This document shows positions 1 to 9,423 of a stretch of DNA of 64,000 nt, piece by piece (the stretch's first letter is position 1; every line of letters starts with the position of its first letter). Where the stretch lies: NCBI RefSeq assembly GCF_028607085.1, contig NZ_CP117411.1, positions 1,364,001 through 1,428,000 on the forward strand. The letters run 5' to 3'. Position numbers and translations under genes: made by a program. Under the pieces are notes generated by a model that was not told the origin of the DNA, made no database searches, and saw only the letters and a program-made list of their open reading frames with translations. The DNA comes from Sphingomonas naphthae (GTDB lineage: Bacteria; Pseudomonadota; Alphaproteobacteria; Sphingomonadales; Sphingomonadaceae).

Positions 1-2
1 CG

Positions 3-869
3 GCGGTCACCGCTTTCCCCCGCGATAGCCATCCGACGTCGATTTCGGCGCGCTTCGTCGATCGGCACCTGCTGAGGGCGGCCATTACGGGAAGTGCCGG
101 CAGACTGGTGCTGGATCGTCTCGATTGGTCCGTGGCCAGCACGATCATCGCGACGGGCGAATATGAGCGCCATCTCGGTCGGTTCATTCGGCACGTCGTG
201 AAGCCGGGCATGACTTGCGTGGATATCGGTGCGAACGTCGGATTCCACACCATGGTGATGTCGGGTCTGGTCGGCGACTCCGGGCGGGTCTACGCGATCG
301 AGCCGAATTCCGAAAACTGTCGCATGCTGATGCTGAGCATCGAAGAAAACGATAGTCCGAACATCACCGTCATTCCGGTAGCGCTTTCCAACGAGCTCGG
401 CGCCGTCGCGTTTTCGCCGGCGGTCGGCAGCAATGGCAGTTTCATGTATACGATGAGCAGCCCGCTCCATCATCCAAACTGCATCGTCGTGCCTACGGTT
501 CGCCTGGATACGATCCTGTCGCCTGACCGCCTCGACTTCATCAAGATCGATGTTGAAGGTGCCGAAGCGCTTGCCCTGAAGGGGGCGGAATCGCTGATCG
601 AGCGGCATCGCCCCATCATCACCAGCGAGTTTTCAGCAGCGATGCTCGAGGGGCTGTCGGGCGTTTCGGGCGAAGCGTATATCGGCGGCATGATGGCCCG
701 CGGCTACAGGGCATATACTCTGGGCGGGTCGGGCCCTTACATGGAAATCGGGGATCCCCAGACGTTCATGGCTAGCTGGCCGGATCGATACAGGATCGAA
801 GACCTCGCTTTCGTTCCCAACGAAAACCCGTTCGATTTCGAGGCTTTCGTTGGCGAGGCTCGGTCATAA
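3..869 (+). CDS. FkbM family methyltransferase, 5' end outside window
   Basis: SAM-dependent methyltransferase of the FkbM family, probably O-methylating a sugar of the neighbouring polysaccharide. The SAM-binding motif VDIGANVGFHT lies near codon 75, followed by the acidic AIEPN loop, and the family signature FIKIDVEGAE lies in the second half. A GTG at 108 could start a 253-residue protein, but the frame stays open without a stop back to base 3 and encodes a plausible N-terminus, so the gene most likely begins before the window. It converges on the next gene and ends in a strong terminator. The substrate is not deducible. Confidence 0.85.
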   Translation, partial: AVTAFPRDSHPTSISARFVDRHLLRAAITGSAGRLVLDRLDWSVASTIIATGEYERHLGRFIRHVVKPGMTCVDIGANVGFHTMVMSGLVGDSGRVYAIEPNSENCRMLMLSIEENDSPNITVIPVALSNELGAVAFSPAVGSNGSFMYTMSSPLHHPNCIVVPTVRLDTILSPDRLDFIKIDVEGAEALALKGAESLIERHRPIITSEFSAAMLEGLSGVSGEAYIGGMMARGYRAYTLGGSGPYMEIGDPQTFMASWPDRYRIEDLAFVPNENPFDFEAFVGEARS

Positions 870-893
870 GCATCCGAAGGCCGGATCGATCGA

Positions 894-930
894 CAGGCGG
901 CTGGAGCACCCGTCCAGCCGCCTGTTTTCT
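894..930 (+). terminator. Rho-independent terminator
   Basis: A perfect 12-bp stem (894-905 paired with 913-924) with a 7-base loop is followed by TTTTCT on the plus strand. It lies just after the FkbM gene. The minus side of the stem lacks a T tract, so it serves the plus-strand gene. Confidence 0.85.
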
Positions 931-937
931 TCGTTGC

Positions 938-2278
938 TCAGCTCAGCAGGGACAATTCCGCCGATTGTCGGGTGGTGCCATCTACGGGCTTGATCTTCCG
1001 CGCCGGAACGCCGGCGTATAGCCAGCCCGGCTCGACGTCGCCGATGACGACACTTCCAACGCCGATCACCGCGTTGGCGCCAATCCGCGCAGGCCCGATG
1101 ACGGTCGCTCCGCTGGATATCCACGCGCCATCCTCGATCACGATATCGCGCCCGTTCGTCGGAACCGCCAGCTGGCGATCGAGCCCATGGACCGACATGT
1201 CGTGCGTACCGGTCAATATCCGGACATCATGGCCGAAGAATGCATAAGCGCCGACCGAGACCGATCCCGACACCAGATTGAACAGCGTGTTCACCAGATT
1301 GCAGCCGGGACCGAGCGTCAACCGTGCTGGATCGCCGAAGATGCGGGGCGTGGTCAGCAGACGTTCGGTAATGATTGGCATCAATCGGTCGGCCAGTGCG
1401 GGAAGGGCGTCATCACCGATCGCAATCGATTTCGAGGCGTGCGGATGCTGTTGCTGCATCGCGACCTCGGCCCGTCGCGCCGGCCCGGCTTCCACCCGGA
1501 AGTCGCCCAGAAAGATATCGGGCCGTTGGGGATTGTTCGCCTTGTCGAGCGGCGTCGGGAAAATTTCGAGGCTTTCGATCAGATCGTATCGGCTGCGTGC
1601 TGCGAAGGTAACTTCGATCACGCCCGCGATAGGCACGCCCTCAACGATTCCCAGCGGGGCGAAATTGTTGGCGTGGATATGGACGACGCCGTGGCTCGCA
1701 GCCAGCGCCTCGAACACGCGCAAGGCGCGCTCCCGGAAATCGGCATGGATCAGATTATCGAGCCAGTGAAATTCGCATACGATCTGGCGGAAGCGTCCCA
1801 GGAAATGTTCCGGCAAACGATCGAGAATATTCCACTCCGCACCCTCAATATCGATCTTGAGAATGATCTCGGTGCTTTCGGCATGGCCATTATCGTGGAG
1901 GATTTCCTCAAGGCCTTTGAGGTCATCGGACCAATCCGGATCGTCGGAGATGCCAAATTTGTGAAAAGTGAAATTGGGGTGACTGAGGGGCGGCCCTGCA
2001 ACCGTATGATCGTACTGGAAAATCGACAGTCCGAGGTTGGCGAGATCCCAATCCCAAGACACATCGCCGCCGACGCCGATCGAGTAGCAGGGCATGTCGG
2101 GCCGAAAATCATCGATCATGACGTAGCCGCCATCATCCGATGCACCGACGCGTATCTTCTCGAAGCCACGCGCGCGCATCGGCTTCATCAACGCCAGCAA
2201 GCGAAGGACCTCGCGTTGGGCATCGCCCACGCCGGTATCAGCGGTAAGAGGCGCGTCCGGCGACCCATTTTCAGACAT
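938..2278 (-). CDS. Methyltransferase fused to a hexapeptide-repeat acetyltransferase
   Basis: 446-residue two-domain protein. Residues ~20-260 resemble the FkbM/Methyltransf_22 group: VGASDDGGYVM near the N-terminus, then IILKIDIEGAEWNIL near residue 140. Residues ~300-435 are a left-handed beta-helix acyltransferase of the maltose/chloramphenicol acetyltransferase type: GHDVRILTGTHD holds the likely catalytic His, then VIEDGAWISSGATVIGPARI and the family ending GVPARKIK. It probably both methylates and acetylates a glycan or a precursor. It lies on the minus strand, about 190 bp downstream of a glycosyltransferase on the same strand. Each half is recognised with confidence; joint action on one substrate is inference. 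Confidence 0.85.
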   Translation of the reverse strand: MSENGSPDAPLTADTGVGDAQREVLRLLALMKPMRARGFEKIRVGASDDGGYVMIDDFRPDMPCYSIGVGGDVSWDWDLANLGLSIFQYDHTVAGPPLSHPNFTFHKFGISDDPDWSDDLKGLEEILHDNGHAESTEIILKIDIEGAEWNILDRLPEHFLGRFRQIVCEFHWLDNLIHADFRERALRVFEALAASHGVVHIHANNFAPLGIVEGVPIAGVIEVTFAARSRYDLIESLEIFPTPLDKANNPQRPDIFLGDFRVEAGPARRAEVAMQQQHPHASKSIAIGDDALPALADRLMPIITERLLTTPRIFGDPARLTLGPGCNLVNTLFNLVSGSVSVGAYAFFGHDVRILTGTHDMSVHGLDRQLAVPTNGRDIVIEDGAWISSGATVIGPARIGANAVIGVGSVVIGDVEPGWLYAGVPARKIKPVDGTTRQSAELSLLS

Positions 2279-2471
2279 GGCATTCTCGGCTCATGGGGGC
2301 GACGTCGGAAACGTAGCGTCCCGGCAGATTTAGGTAACATGCGCAGACGAGTCGAGCCTCCCCGACACTGGACCGGCTCTTCGTCATCCGTCGCTACCCC
2401 GTGATCGCAATGAAGGATCAGGCGCTCATCGGAAAGGAGACACCCTGCGCCAAGGTTTGCTCGCGATGCGC

Positions 2472-4433
2472 TTATGCTTTCTGCCGATAGGCGTTGCGAT
2501 CCTCGAGGCTGCCGAGGGCCACGGCCTCGATCAGTTCGCGCCGATCTTGCGGCCTGGCGGCATCCAGCACCATGAAGCCCGCCACGCCGACTGCCAGCTT
2601 GCGATGATCGCCGTTCGGTGAAGCGGCGCGATCGGAACTGATGGTGATGTCGAGAAGCTCGGTATCAGCCGGAATCGGAACGAATATCCAGCGATCCACG
2701 AAGGCGCCGAGCTTGCAGCGCACCAGCAATTCCCCCTCGGCCGTCTCAACGCTGACCGTGGTTTCCTGATCGGATGGGCTCTTGATGGCCAGGGCAAGTT
2801 CCAGCGAGCGGGCGGGATCGACCCGCATCGCAAGACGGCCGCCGGCGGGCCTGGACCAGCAACCCCAAATTTCGGGCGGCCACCAGTTCAGGCTGCGGCG
2901 GAAACCTTCCGCCGTGCCCATGCCGGGCCAGTAGGTTTCGGTGAAACGGCGGGCCATCGGATAATATTCGCCGACGACGGCCTCCGGCGGGTTCCAGTCC
3001 GGCGCCGCGCCACGATCGCTCCAGGTTTGCACATGATCGCGGATTTCGTTCGCGATCGCCGTCCAGGTCCGGGGACGGAAATCCGCCACGATCTTGGCCT
3101 CGCGCGCGGCGACCTTGCTCCGGTCGAAGATCAGGCTCTTGAGCGAGGCGAGCAGATCCGAAGGCGATCCGTCGTTGAAGAAAAAGGCGAAATCGCCGCC
3201 GGCTTCCGGCAGCGAGGAATTGTTGGCCGTCAGCGGCACCTTGCCGTAGCAGAGCGCCTCGGTGACGGGCAGGCCCCAGCCTTCATACGAGCTGGGGTAC
3301 AGGACGAAGAGGCAGCCGTCGTAGAGGCTGGCGAGTTCCTCGTCGGAGAGTTGCTGGAGCAGGGTCACCCGCGTCGCGAGAGTTTCGTCGGAATGCGCCC
3401 GCTCGATGACTTCATTGCCCTTGTAGCCCTGTTTGCCGACCAGCACGAGCTGCGGCACCTTCTCGGTGCCATATTGGTTGATGAGCTGGCGCCACGCGTT
3501 CAGCGCCGCGATCTGGTTCTTGCGAACTTCCCAGGTGGACACGAGCAGCACATAGGGCCGGCCGATCGGTGCGAAGCTGGTCCGAACGCCGGAACCCGCC
3601 TTCCGGTCCTGACGATAATCGGCGTCGAGCTGCGCCACGCCAACCATGTTGTCGTCGATGGTTCGGCCGATCTCGCCCGCGAAATCGATCAGATCCTTCT
3701 TCGAGGCGTGGGAAATCGCCAGGAAATAATCGGCGTTGTCGATCACATCGACCAGCCAGGGAATGAATTCCGCGACCAGCTCCGTCGCGCAATATTGCGG
3801 CGCCCGTGCGGGAATGACGTCGTAGATCAGCGGAACGTAGCGAACGCCATGGGCCAGCTTCAGCTCGCGGATCTGGAGGAAATAATCCTTGATCCACCAG
3901 GAGGAGCCGAGATTGATCAGCACGCTGTTTGGCCCGAACTCCATCACCCCCGCGCTCTGGCCCGCGGAATCGATGCGACGATAGGTTTCGCGCCAGTCCG
4001 CGGCACCGGCATCGCCGCCCGCAAGGCTCGCGTCGCAGATGGCGAGGAACAGGCTCGCGGGCACCTCGACCCAATAGCCGCGCGCGTCCAGAAAGCGGCA
4101 GATGCGGATGTTCCCACCCTGCGGCTGTGCCAGCAGAGCCATGATGACTTCCATCTGGACACGTTGAATACCCGTCGGCGCGCGATTGTGCGGGAAATAG
4201 CCGAGCAGATCGGAGACGTCGAAGACCAGACGGAGACCGGTATCAGCCTCCGCGGCAGGCCCGGAGTCGCCACCGTCACGAAGATCGAGCAACGACTGGC
4301 GCAGTCGATCGATCGCCGACCGATCGATCACGCTCCCGTCGGGGCCAACCAGCGCCTCCACGCTGCGGATGGCCTCGGCCATGGCATCGTCGATGCCGGC
4401 GGAGGGGGTGTTCTGCTCGTGCTGTAGCTTCAT
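2472..4433 (-). CDS. GT4 family glycosyltransferase with extra C-terminal domain
   Basis: About 653 residues. The start chosen is ATG at 4433 (MKLQHEQ); a GTG at 4508 would add 25 Pro-rich residues without a ribosome binding site. An N-terminal GT4 donor-fold begins with VFDVSDLLGYF and PTGIQRVQMEV (residue ~87). The C-terminal Rossmann half carries STWEVRKNQ and the nucleotide-sugar motif EGWGLPVTEAL (residue ~383) followed by NSSLPEAGG. After the GT domain come ~180 residues predicted to be beta-rich, ending in a short helical tail, shared with the divergent gene at 4627. Probably adds a sugar to capsule or exopolysaccharide. Donor and linkage cannot be read. Confidence 0.85.
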   Translation of the reverse strand: MKLQHEQNTPSAGIDDAMAEAIRSVEALVGPDGSVIDRSAIDRLRQSLLDLRDGGDSGPAAEADTGLRLVFDVSDLLGYFPHNRAPTGIQRVQMEVIMALLAQPQGGNIRICRFLDARGYWVEVPASLFLAICDASLAGGDAGAADWRETYRRIDSAGQSAGVMEFGPNSVLINLGSSWWIKDYFLQIRELKLAHGVRYVPLIYDVIPARAPQYCATELVAEFIPWLVDVIDNADYFLAISHASKKDLIDFAGEIGRTIDDNMVGVAQLDADYRQDRKAGSGVRTSFAPIGRPYVLLVSTWEVRKNQIAALNAWRQLINQYGTEKVPQLVLVGKQGYKGNEVIERAHSDETLATRVTLLQQLSDEELASLYDGCLFVLYPSSYEGWGLPVTEALCYGKVPLTANNSSLPEAGGDFAFFFNDGSPSDLLASLKSLIFDRSKVAAREAKIVADFRPRTWTAIANEIRDHVQTWSDRGAAPDWNPPEAVVGEYYPMARRFTETYWPGMGTAEGFRRSLNWWPPEIWGCWSRPAGGRLAMRVDPARSLELALAIKSPSDQETTVSVETAEGELLVRCKLGAFVDRWIFVPIPADTELLDITISSDRAASPNGDHRKLAVGVAGFMVLDAARPQDRRELIEAVALGSLEDRNAYRQKA

Positions 4434-4626
4434 CGGTGTACCCTGTGAGACGGGTTTGGCGCTACCCTCCGGGCGGGGGGCGGGGCAGGTGATGAAGACG
4501 CCTGCCACGTTCCGGGCGGGCTAGACAAGATTCTTTTGGTGGTTGTCAGGCGCCTGCGATACCGGCTAGCGATCCGTTCGGGGACGGCCACTCCCAGGCG
4601 CCGGCCGGCGTTTCGGTAGGATTTTG

Positions 4627-7014
4627 ATGTTTCAGTTGAAAAGCAAGAAGTCGGCTGGCGTCAGGGTCACGCCGGCGGTCCACAGCCTGATCGAGCAGGG
4701 CAACGCCGCGCGCGGGATGAAGGATTGGCCTAACGCGGCGGTCGCCTATCGCGAGGCACTCGCCCAGGCCCCCGAGCTTCATCATATCTGGGTGCAGCTG
4801 GGCCATATGCTGGCCGAGCAGGACCAATGGGACGACAGCGAAGCGGCCTATCGCGAGGCGGCGGCGAAGGGCGCCCCCTCCAGCGAGGTCGATCTGCACA
4901 TCGGCCATCTGGCGAAGCGATCCGGCGCGGCATCGATGTCGGCCAAGGCCTATCTGCGCGCAGCGGCCGACGGCAGCGCGGAAGCCCTCACCGAATTGTC
5001 GACGCGGGTCGGCCGGCTGCTGCCGATCGGAAAGGACATCATCCTTCGCGCGCTGCGATCCGCCCCGCAGGAGGAGGCGCGCCGTGATCCCGTGGCGATC
5101 GCCGCAGCCCGGGAGTCTCTCGACGCCGTCATCGCGCGCTATGCCGACACGGATGTGCCGCTCGCGATCAGGCAACTCCGCTCCCGGCTCGACGGGATCG
5201 CCGATGTCACGCCGGCAGCCGATGCCGCGCGGATCATCTACGACATTTCCGATCTCGTGTCCCACTTCCGGCATCAGCGGCTGCCGACCGGAATTCAACG
5301 CGTCCAGGTCGAGGTCATAACGCGGGCACTGGAAGATCCCGGCTGTGCCACGCGCATCTGTTGTTATGTCGATGGCAACGAATGGCTGACGGAAGTGCCG
5401 GTCGCGATGTTCCGGGAACTCGCCAGCCTTTCCGGTGAGAGCACCGATAGTGACGACGAGGATTGGGTCGAGGCCGTCGCACGGCTGTTCATTCATCTCG
5501 CTGTCGCACCGCCGCTGGAATTTCAGGATGGCGAATGTCTGGTCAACCTCGGGACATCGTGGTGGATCTATAATTACAACCTGTTCCTGCGGAACGCCAA
5601 GGCGACCCACGGCGTAAAGGTGGTGGTGTTCGTCCATGACCTGATCCCCGTCTTCGCCGCCGAGCATGTCGTTCGGGGTGTGCAGGAGGATTATGTCGGC
5701 TGGCTGGTGGGCGCCTTCGACCATATCGATCATTTCATCGCCAATTCCGCCTCGACCGCGCGCGATCTCGTTCGCGCCGGGCAGCAACTGGGCCACGCCA
5801 TCCAGGAGGACGATATCACGATCGCCCGGCTGGACGCGGATTTCCGCCGCCCGTTCGACAAGCCGCTCGATCGGGCATCGCTCGCCCGGTGGGATCTGGC
5901 GGAGCGGCCCTATGCCCTGCTCGTTTCCACGATCGAGGCGCGCAAGAACCATATCCTCGCGCTGGATGCGTGGGCGAAGATGCTCGCCGCGGACGAAGAT
6001 CTCGATATTCCGCAGCTGGTGCTGGTCGGGCGCAAGGGGTGGCTGTTCGATCAGATCTATGCGCGGCTGGCGTCCAACGCGCGCCTCTCGCAGCATGTGA
6101 CGATGATCGAGCGGGTGTCGGACGAGGATCTGGCGCTCCTGTATCGGCAAAGCCTCTTCACGCTCTATCCCAGCCACTACGAGGGGTGGGGGCTGCCTGT
6201 CACGGAGGCGCTCAGTTACGGAAAACTTCCGGTCGTGGCGGACAATTCGTCGTTGCCGGAAGCGGGCGGCGAGTTCGCGCTGCTGTTTGAAAGCAATTCC
6301 GTGCCGGCCCTCGTCGCCGCGCTTCGCCAGGTCATCGGCGATCCGCAATGGCGCGCGGAACGCGAGGACGCGATCCGACTGCATTTCAGGCCGCGGCCGT
6401 GGGCGGTGATCGCCCGCCAGATCATCGATGCGGCAATCGACGTGGCCCGCTCGGCGGACGTTTCCTACGAGCCTCCGCACGTCGAGGCGGGGATATTCTA
6501 CCCCGTCAACCACTATAAGGGTGTGCGGATCTGGAAGGGGCTGGCGAGCGGCGAGATTTTCCGGCTCGGCGATGGTTGGCTCTGGCCGGACGAGAAGGGC
6601 GCGCGAACCGGCCAGAAGGGCGGGATGCTGCAATTCCGCCTTCCCGCCGGTGCCGGGCCGTGGCGCATGTATATCCGGATGATGGGCCTCGGTCAGGAGG
6701 CCTGCCCCTACGAGATCAGCATGGATGGCGATACGCTCGTGCAGGGATCGGTCGAGGCCGGCGCGGCACGCTGGACCAGCGGCTTCAACTTCGATGCGGA
6801 CGGTGGACAGATCGTGACGATGGTCCTCAAGGGCGCTGTTTCGGAAACGATCGACGTGATGCAGGGCGGCAGCCTGAAGCGGCGGGTCGCTTCGATCGGC
6901 GTTTCGGGCTTCTTCCTCTGCGAAGAGGCCGACGATGCCATGCGTGACCAGCTGGTCGCCGCAGCCGCCCTCAACCAGTGGGACGATATCGACGCCTACC
7001 GACGGTATCGCTGA
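4627..7014 (+). CDS. TPR-containing GT4 glycosyltransferase
   Basis: 795 residues from ATG 4627 (a TTG directly before it is less likely; TAGGAT precedes). Residues ~15-110 are TPR-like helices (AAVAYREALAQAPELHHIWV, then a DDSEAAYREAAAKG repeat). A GT4 core follows: IIYDISDLVSHFR and PTGIQRVQVEVI (~residue 220), STIEARKNHIL, and EGWGLPVTEALSYG (~residue 519). The last ~170 residues form the same extra domain as in the divergent neighbour. The two are paralogues separated by a 193-bp divergent promoter region. The TPR part may hold other assembly proteins; that is inference. Confidence 0.85.
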   Translation: MFQLKSKKSAGVRVTPAVHSLIEQGNAARGMKDWPNAAVAYREALAQAPELHHIWVQLGHMLAEQDQWDDSEAAYREAAAKGAPSSEVDLHIGHLAKRSGAASMSAKAYLRAAADGSAEALTELSTRVGRLLPIGKDIILRALRSAPQEEARRDPVAIAAARESLDAVIARYADTDVPLAIRQLRSRLDGIADVTPAADAARIIYDISDLVSHFRHQRLPTGIQRVQVEVITRALEDPGCATRICCYVDGNEWLTEVPVAMFRELASLSGESTDSDDEDWVEAVARLFIHLAVAPPLEFQDGECLVNLGTSWWIYNYNLFLRNAKATHGVKVVVFVHDLIPVFAAEHVVRGVQEDYVGWLVGAFDHIDHFIANSASTARDLVRAGQQLGHAIQEDDITIARLDADFRRPFDKPLDRASLARWDLAERPYALLVSTIEARKNHILALDAWAKMLAADEDLDIPQLVLVGRKGWLFDQIYARLASNARLSQHVTMIERVSDEDLALLYRQSLFTLYPSHYEGWGLPVTEALSYGKLPVVADNSSLPEAGGEFALLFESNSVPALVAALRQVIGDPQWRAEREDAIRLHFRPRPWAVIARQIIDAAIDVARSADVSYEPPHVEAGIFYPVNHYKGVRIWKGLASGEIFRLGDGWLWPDEKGARTGQKGGMLQFRLPAGAGPWRMYIRMMGLGQEACPYEISMDGDTLVQGSVEAGAARWTSGFNFDADGGQIVTMVLKGAVSETIDVMQGGSLKRRVASIGVSGFFLCEEADDAMRDQLVAAAALNQWDDIDAYRRYR

Positions 7015-7360
7015 GGCGGGCACGTTCGGTCCGCACGGGGCGGCAGACAAGCCCCGGTGGTCGATGGCGGATCGTATCGCTGTTCGATCCTGATCCACGC
7101 GACGGGTGGCCAGGACTGGCATGGCCGTATCGCGATGGTGGGCCGTCCACCATGCGTCGCGATCGACGACATCGCACAATGTGGCACCACACCATGCGGC
7201 ATCGCATCAACCAAGCGCCGACGGCGCCATCCTGCTGGCTACGATCGACACGTCCTGCGGCCGGTCATCGATCGCTCGCTGCAGCGGCCGATCGGGCCTA
7301 TCGTCGTCTGGCTGTCGCCAGGCTTGGAACGCGCTTTTCGGCCCGCATGGCGCCCAGCGG
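7015..7360. other. Intergenic stretch between convergent genes
   Basis: 346 bases between the TPR glycosyltransferase and kpsE, whose 3' ends face each other. I see no convincing gene: the short open frames lack family motifs and ribosome binding sites. No clear terminator hairpin with a T tract is visible. Confidence 0.6.
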
Positions 7361-8521
7361 TCAGGCGCTATGTTCCTTGACACCGGCAACGATCATCCAG
7401 CCGATCGCGAAGGCGATCAACAGGCCTACGAACACCGTTGCCGTGGTCCGGATGCGGTGCGGATAGGTCGATTTCACCGGCATGTTCGGCTCGACCACAC
7501 GGACCAGATAAAGCTGCTTGCGGAGAGCCTGCTGGCGCGCGTTCTGCAAGGCGACGCCGGCGGCCTCATATCGCTTTGCCGCGAACTGCTGCCGCAACTG
7601 CAGCTCATTGTAGTTCGCCACGCTGGATGCGATCGTGTCGCCCGAACCCGCAAGACGGCCGGATTGCTGCGCCACCTGCGCCGCCAGGGCATTCACCCGC
7701 GCCGCAAGCGCGCGATACTGAGGGCTGGAGGTCGACACCAATTGCCCCATGGAGGACAATTGGGCGCGCGCCTGCGCCAGTGTCTGCGTCAGGTTCGTGA
7801 CGAGGACGGTCTGCGCCCGACCGGTGCCTTCGGGGTCGATGTCGCGGGTGCGTTCGCGAAAGCCGCTCATGCGTGACTGGACGGCAGTAAGGGCCTGCTC
7901 CGCCTCGGCCAACTGGCGGCGCGAGTTGGCGATGGCATCGTCGTAGCTCTTGGTGTTGAGCGAATTGATCCGCCGGTCGCCAAGGCGCAGCAGCATGTTC
8001 GCGATGCGATAGGAATCTTCCGGCGTGAACGCGCGCACCACGATTGTCGTGATACCGGTCTCGCGATTGAGCTCGACCTTGACCTGCTTGTTATAGAATT
8101 TCAGCAGTTTCTCGGGCGTCGGATTGTCTGTTCCCAGACGGCTGAACACATCGGTGCCCGGTCGATTGAAGATGCGGACGAGATCCGCCTGCTGACGCAG
8201 CGCCGCCACGGCATCGTGCGAACTCATGTAATCGGCGACGCCGAGCGCTTCCGTCGTGGACGACGACGGCCCGCCGGCGAGGCCGAGCAGGCCGCTCAGG
8301 CTGCTCTGCTGATTGCTCGGCCCTTCGGCCGAGCGGACGACGATGTGCGTTTCGGCCTCATATTGATCGGATGCGATCAAGAAGAAATAGCAGGCGGCCA
8401 GCAATGTCGGGGCGATCACGATCAGCAGGAAAGGGCGATGCGCCCTGCACCACGCGATCAGTTTCCGCAGCGCGCTCTCGCGCTGGCGGGGTTCCGCCAC
8501 CGGGGCAATGATACCGTGCAT
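7361..8521 (-). CDS. kpsE: Capsule polysaccharide export inner-membrane protein, KpsE/BexC/CtrB family
   Basis: Periplasm-spanning polysaccharide co-polymerase/export adaptor that links the KpsMT ABC transporter to the outer-membrane channel. 386 residues: a cytoplasmic N-terminus, a TM segment at ~29-50 (FLLIVIAPTLLAACYFFLIA), a long periplasmic part with beta Wzz-like and coiled-coil regions (Gln/Ala-rich ~190-330), the PxxP-like region PNMPVKSTYPHR, and a second TM near 357-380. Length and topology match KpsE. It is the last gene of the minus-strand kpsT-kpsD-kpsM-kpsE set, 31 bp after kpsM. The family is seen clearly; partners follow from synteny. Confidence 0.9.
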   Translation of the reverse strand: MHGIIAPVAEPRQRESALRKLIAWCRAHRPFLLIVIAPTLLAACYFFLIASDQYEAETHIVVRSAEGPSNQQSSLSGLLGLAGGPSSSTTEALGVADYMSSHDAVAALRQQADLVRIFNRPGTDVFSRLGTDNPTPEKLLKFYNKQVKVELNRETGITTIVVRAFTPEDSYRIANMLLRLGDRRINSLNTKSYDDAIANSRRQLAEAEQALTAVQSRMSGFRERTRDIDPEGTGRAQTVLVTNLTQTLAQARAQLSSMGQLVSTSSPQYRALAARVNALAAQVAQQSGRLAGSGDTIASSVANYNELQLRQQFAAKRYEAAGVALQNARQQALRKQLYLVRVVEPNMPVKSTYPHRIRTTATVFVGLLIAFAIGWMIVAGVKEHSA

Positions 8522-8552
8522 CAGCGAACTGCCATCGTCAGAATATCCATCA

Positions 8553-9383
8553 TCACAGGCTCAACGATGCCCTGACCTTGTTGATCGCACGAAGCCCCCA
8601 GATCGTCAGCAGGGAGCAAGCCAATGCCACATAACCGAAGCTGAAGTAATCGTCCTTGGCAACCTCGAACAGGCCATAACGACCCATCTCCATGATGTGA
8701 ACCATCGGATTCCACCACAGGATGTCGCGGATGTCGCTCGGCATCCAGTCCTGCGCCAGGCCCATGCCGGAAATCGGCATCTGGAAATAGGAGAACGGGT
8801 GCACCATCCGGGCGAGGAGGTGGTTCTTGTGGGTATAGGCCGTCACCAGCATCGACGCGCCGGTCGACAGCCAGATCATGAAGCCAAGCGAGGCGAACAG
8901 ATACAGCGGGCGCTCGGGCAGCGTGCCGAGGCCGAGGGCGACGCAAATCGCGAGAAGCAGGAACATGGTGGCGCAGCAGCCCACGCCCTCGACCACCGAT
9001 TTCGCCCAGACGATGTCCAGGATCGTGATGTGGCGGTGATACAGCATCGTGGTGTTATGCTCGATCAGCCCTTCCGCGCGCCCGAATATCCCGCGGAAGA
9101 TGATGAAGGTGCAATAGCCGTGGATACCGAACATCACAGGGTTGATGCCTTGCGACATATGGCCACTTGCCATGGCGCCGTGGATGATGCCGATCACCGT
9201 TGCCAGCAGCAGCGGTTCGCCGATCATCCACAGGAAACCGATATTGTGGCGACCGAAACGCGAGTGAAGGTCGCGGATCGTCAATGCGCCGATCACGCGC
9301 ATCTGGACCGCGAGGCCATGCACGAACGATCCGCCAGGTCCGCCGGGCTCGGGATAGGTTGATGCCATGGCCCGATCTACCAT
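8553..9383 (-). CDS. kpsM: Capsule polysaccharide ABC transporter permease, KpsM/BexB/CtrC family
   Basis: Six-TM ABC-2 type permease moving lipid-linked capsule across the inner membrane. 276 residues. The family feature ALTIRDLHSRFGRHNIGFLW precedes TM1, and the end is WGLRAINKVR after the last TM. An alternative in-frame ATG at 9368 (residue 6) is possible; GAAAG sits very close to the first ATG. It lies between the BexD/CtrA-type lipoprotein gene and kpsE; its ATPase partner is the KpsT encoded at 10682-11344. Confidence 0.9.
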   Translation of the reverse strand: MVDRAMASTYPEPGGPGGSFVHGLAVQMRVIGALTIRDLHSRFGRHNIGFLWMIGEPLLLATVIGIIHGAMASGHMSQGINPVMFGIHGYCTFIIFRGIFGRAEGLIEHNTTMLYHRHITILDIVWAKSVVEGVGCCATMFLLLAICVALGLGTLPERPLYLFASLGFMIWLSTGASMLVTAYTHKNHLLARMVHPFSYFQMPISGMGLAQDWMPSDIRDILWWNPMVHIMEMGRYGLFEVAKDDYFSFGYVALACSLLTIWGLRAINKVRASLSL

Positions 9384-9423
9384 TCTTTCGGTAACGTGAA
9401 CAGGATGACCGAAATCCGCCGGC

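Noticed and set aside
4546-7179. Long minus-strand open frame antisense to the TPR glycosyltransferase
   Set aside because: The opposite strand encodes a complete glycosyltransferase; the antisense product has no recognisable domain.
7057-7380. Short open frames in the 7015-7360 gap
   Set aside because: No ribosome site, no motif, and different overlapping frames are equally open, as expected in G+C-rich DNA.
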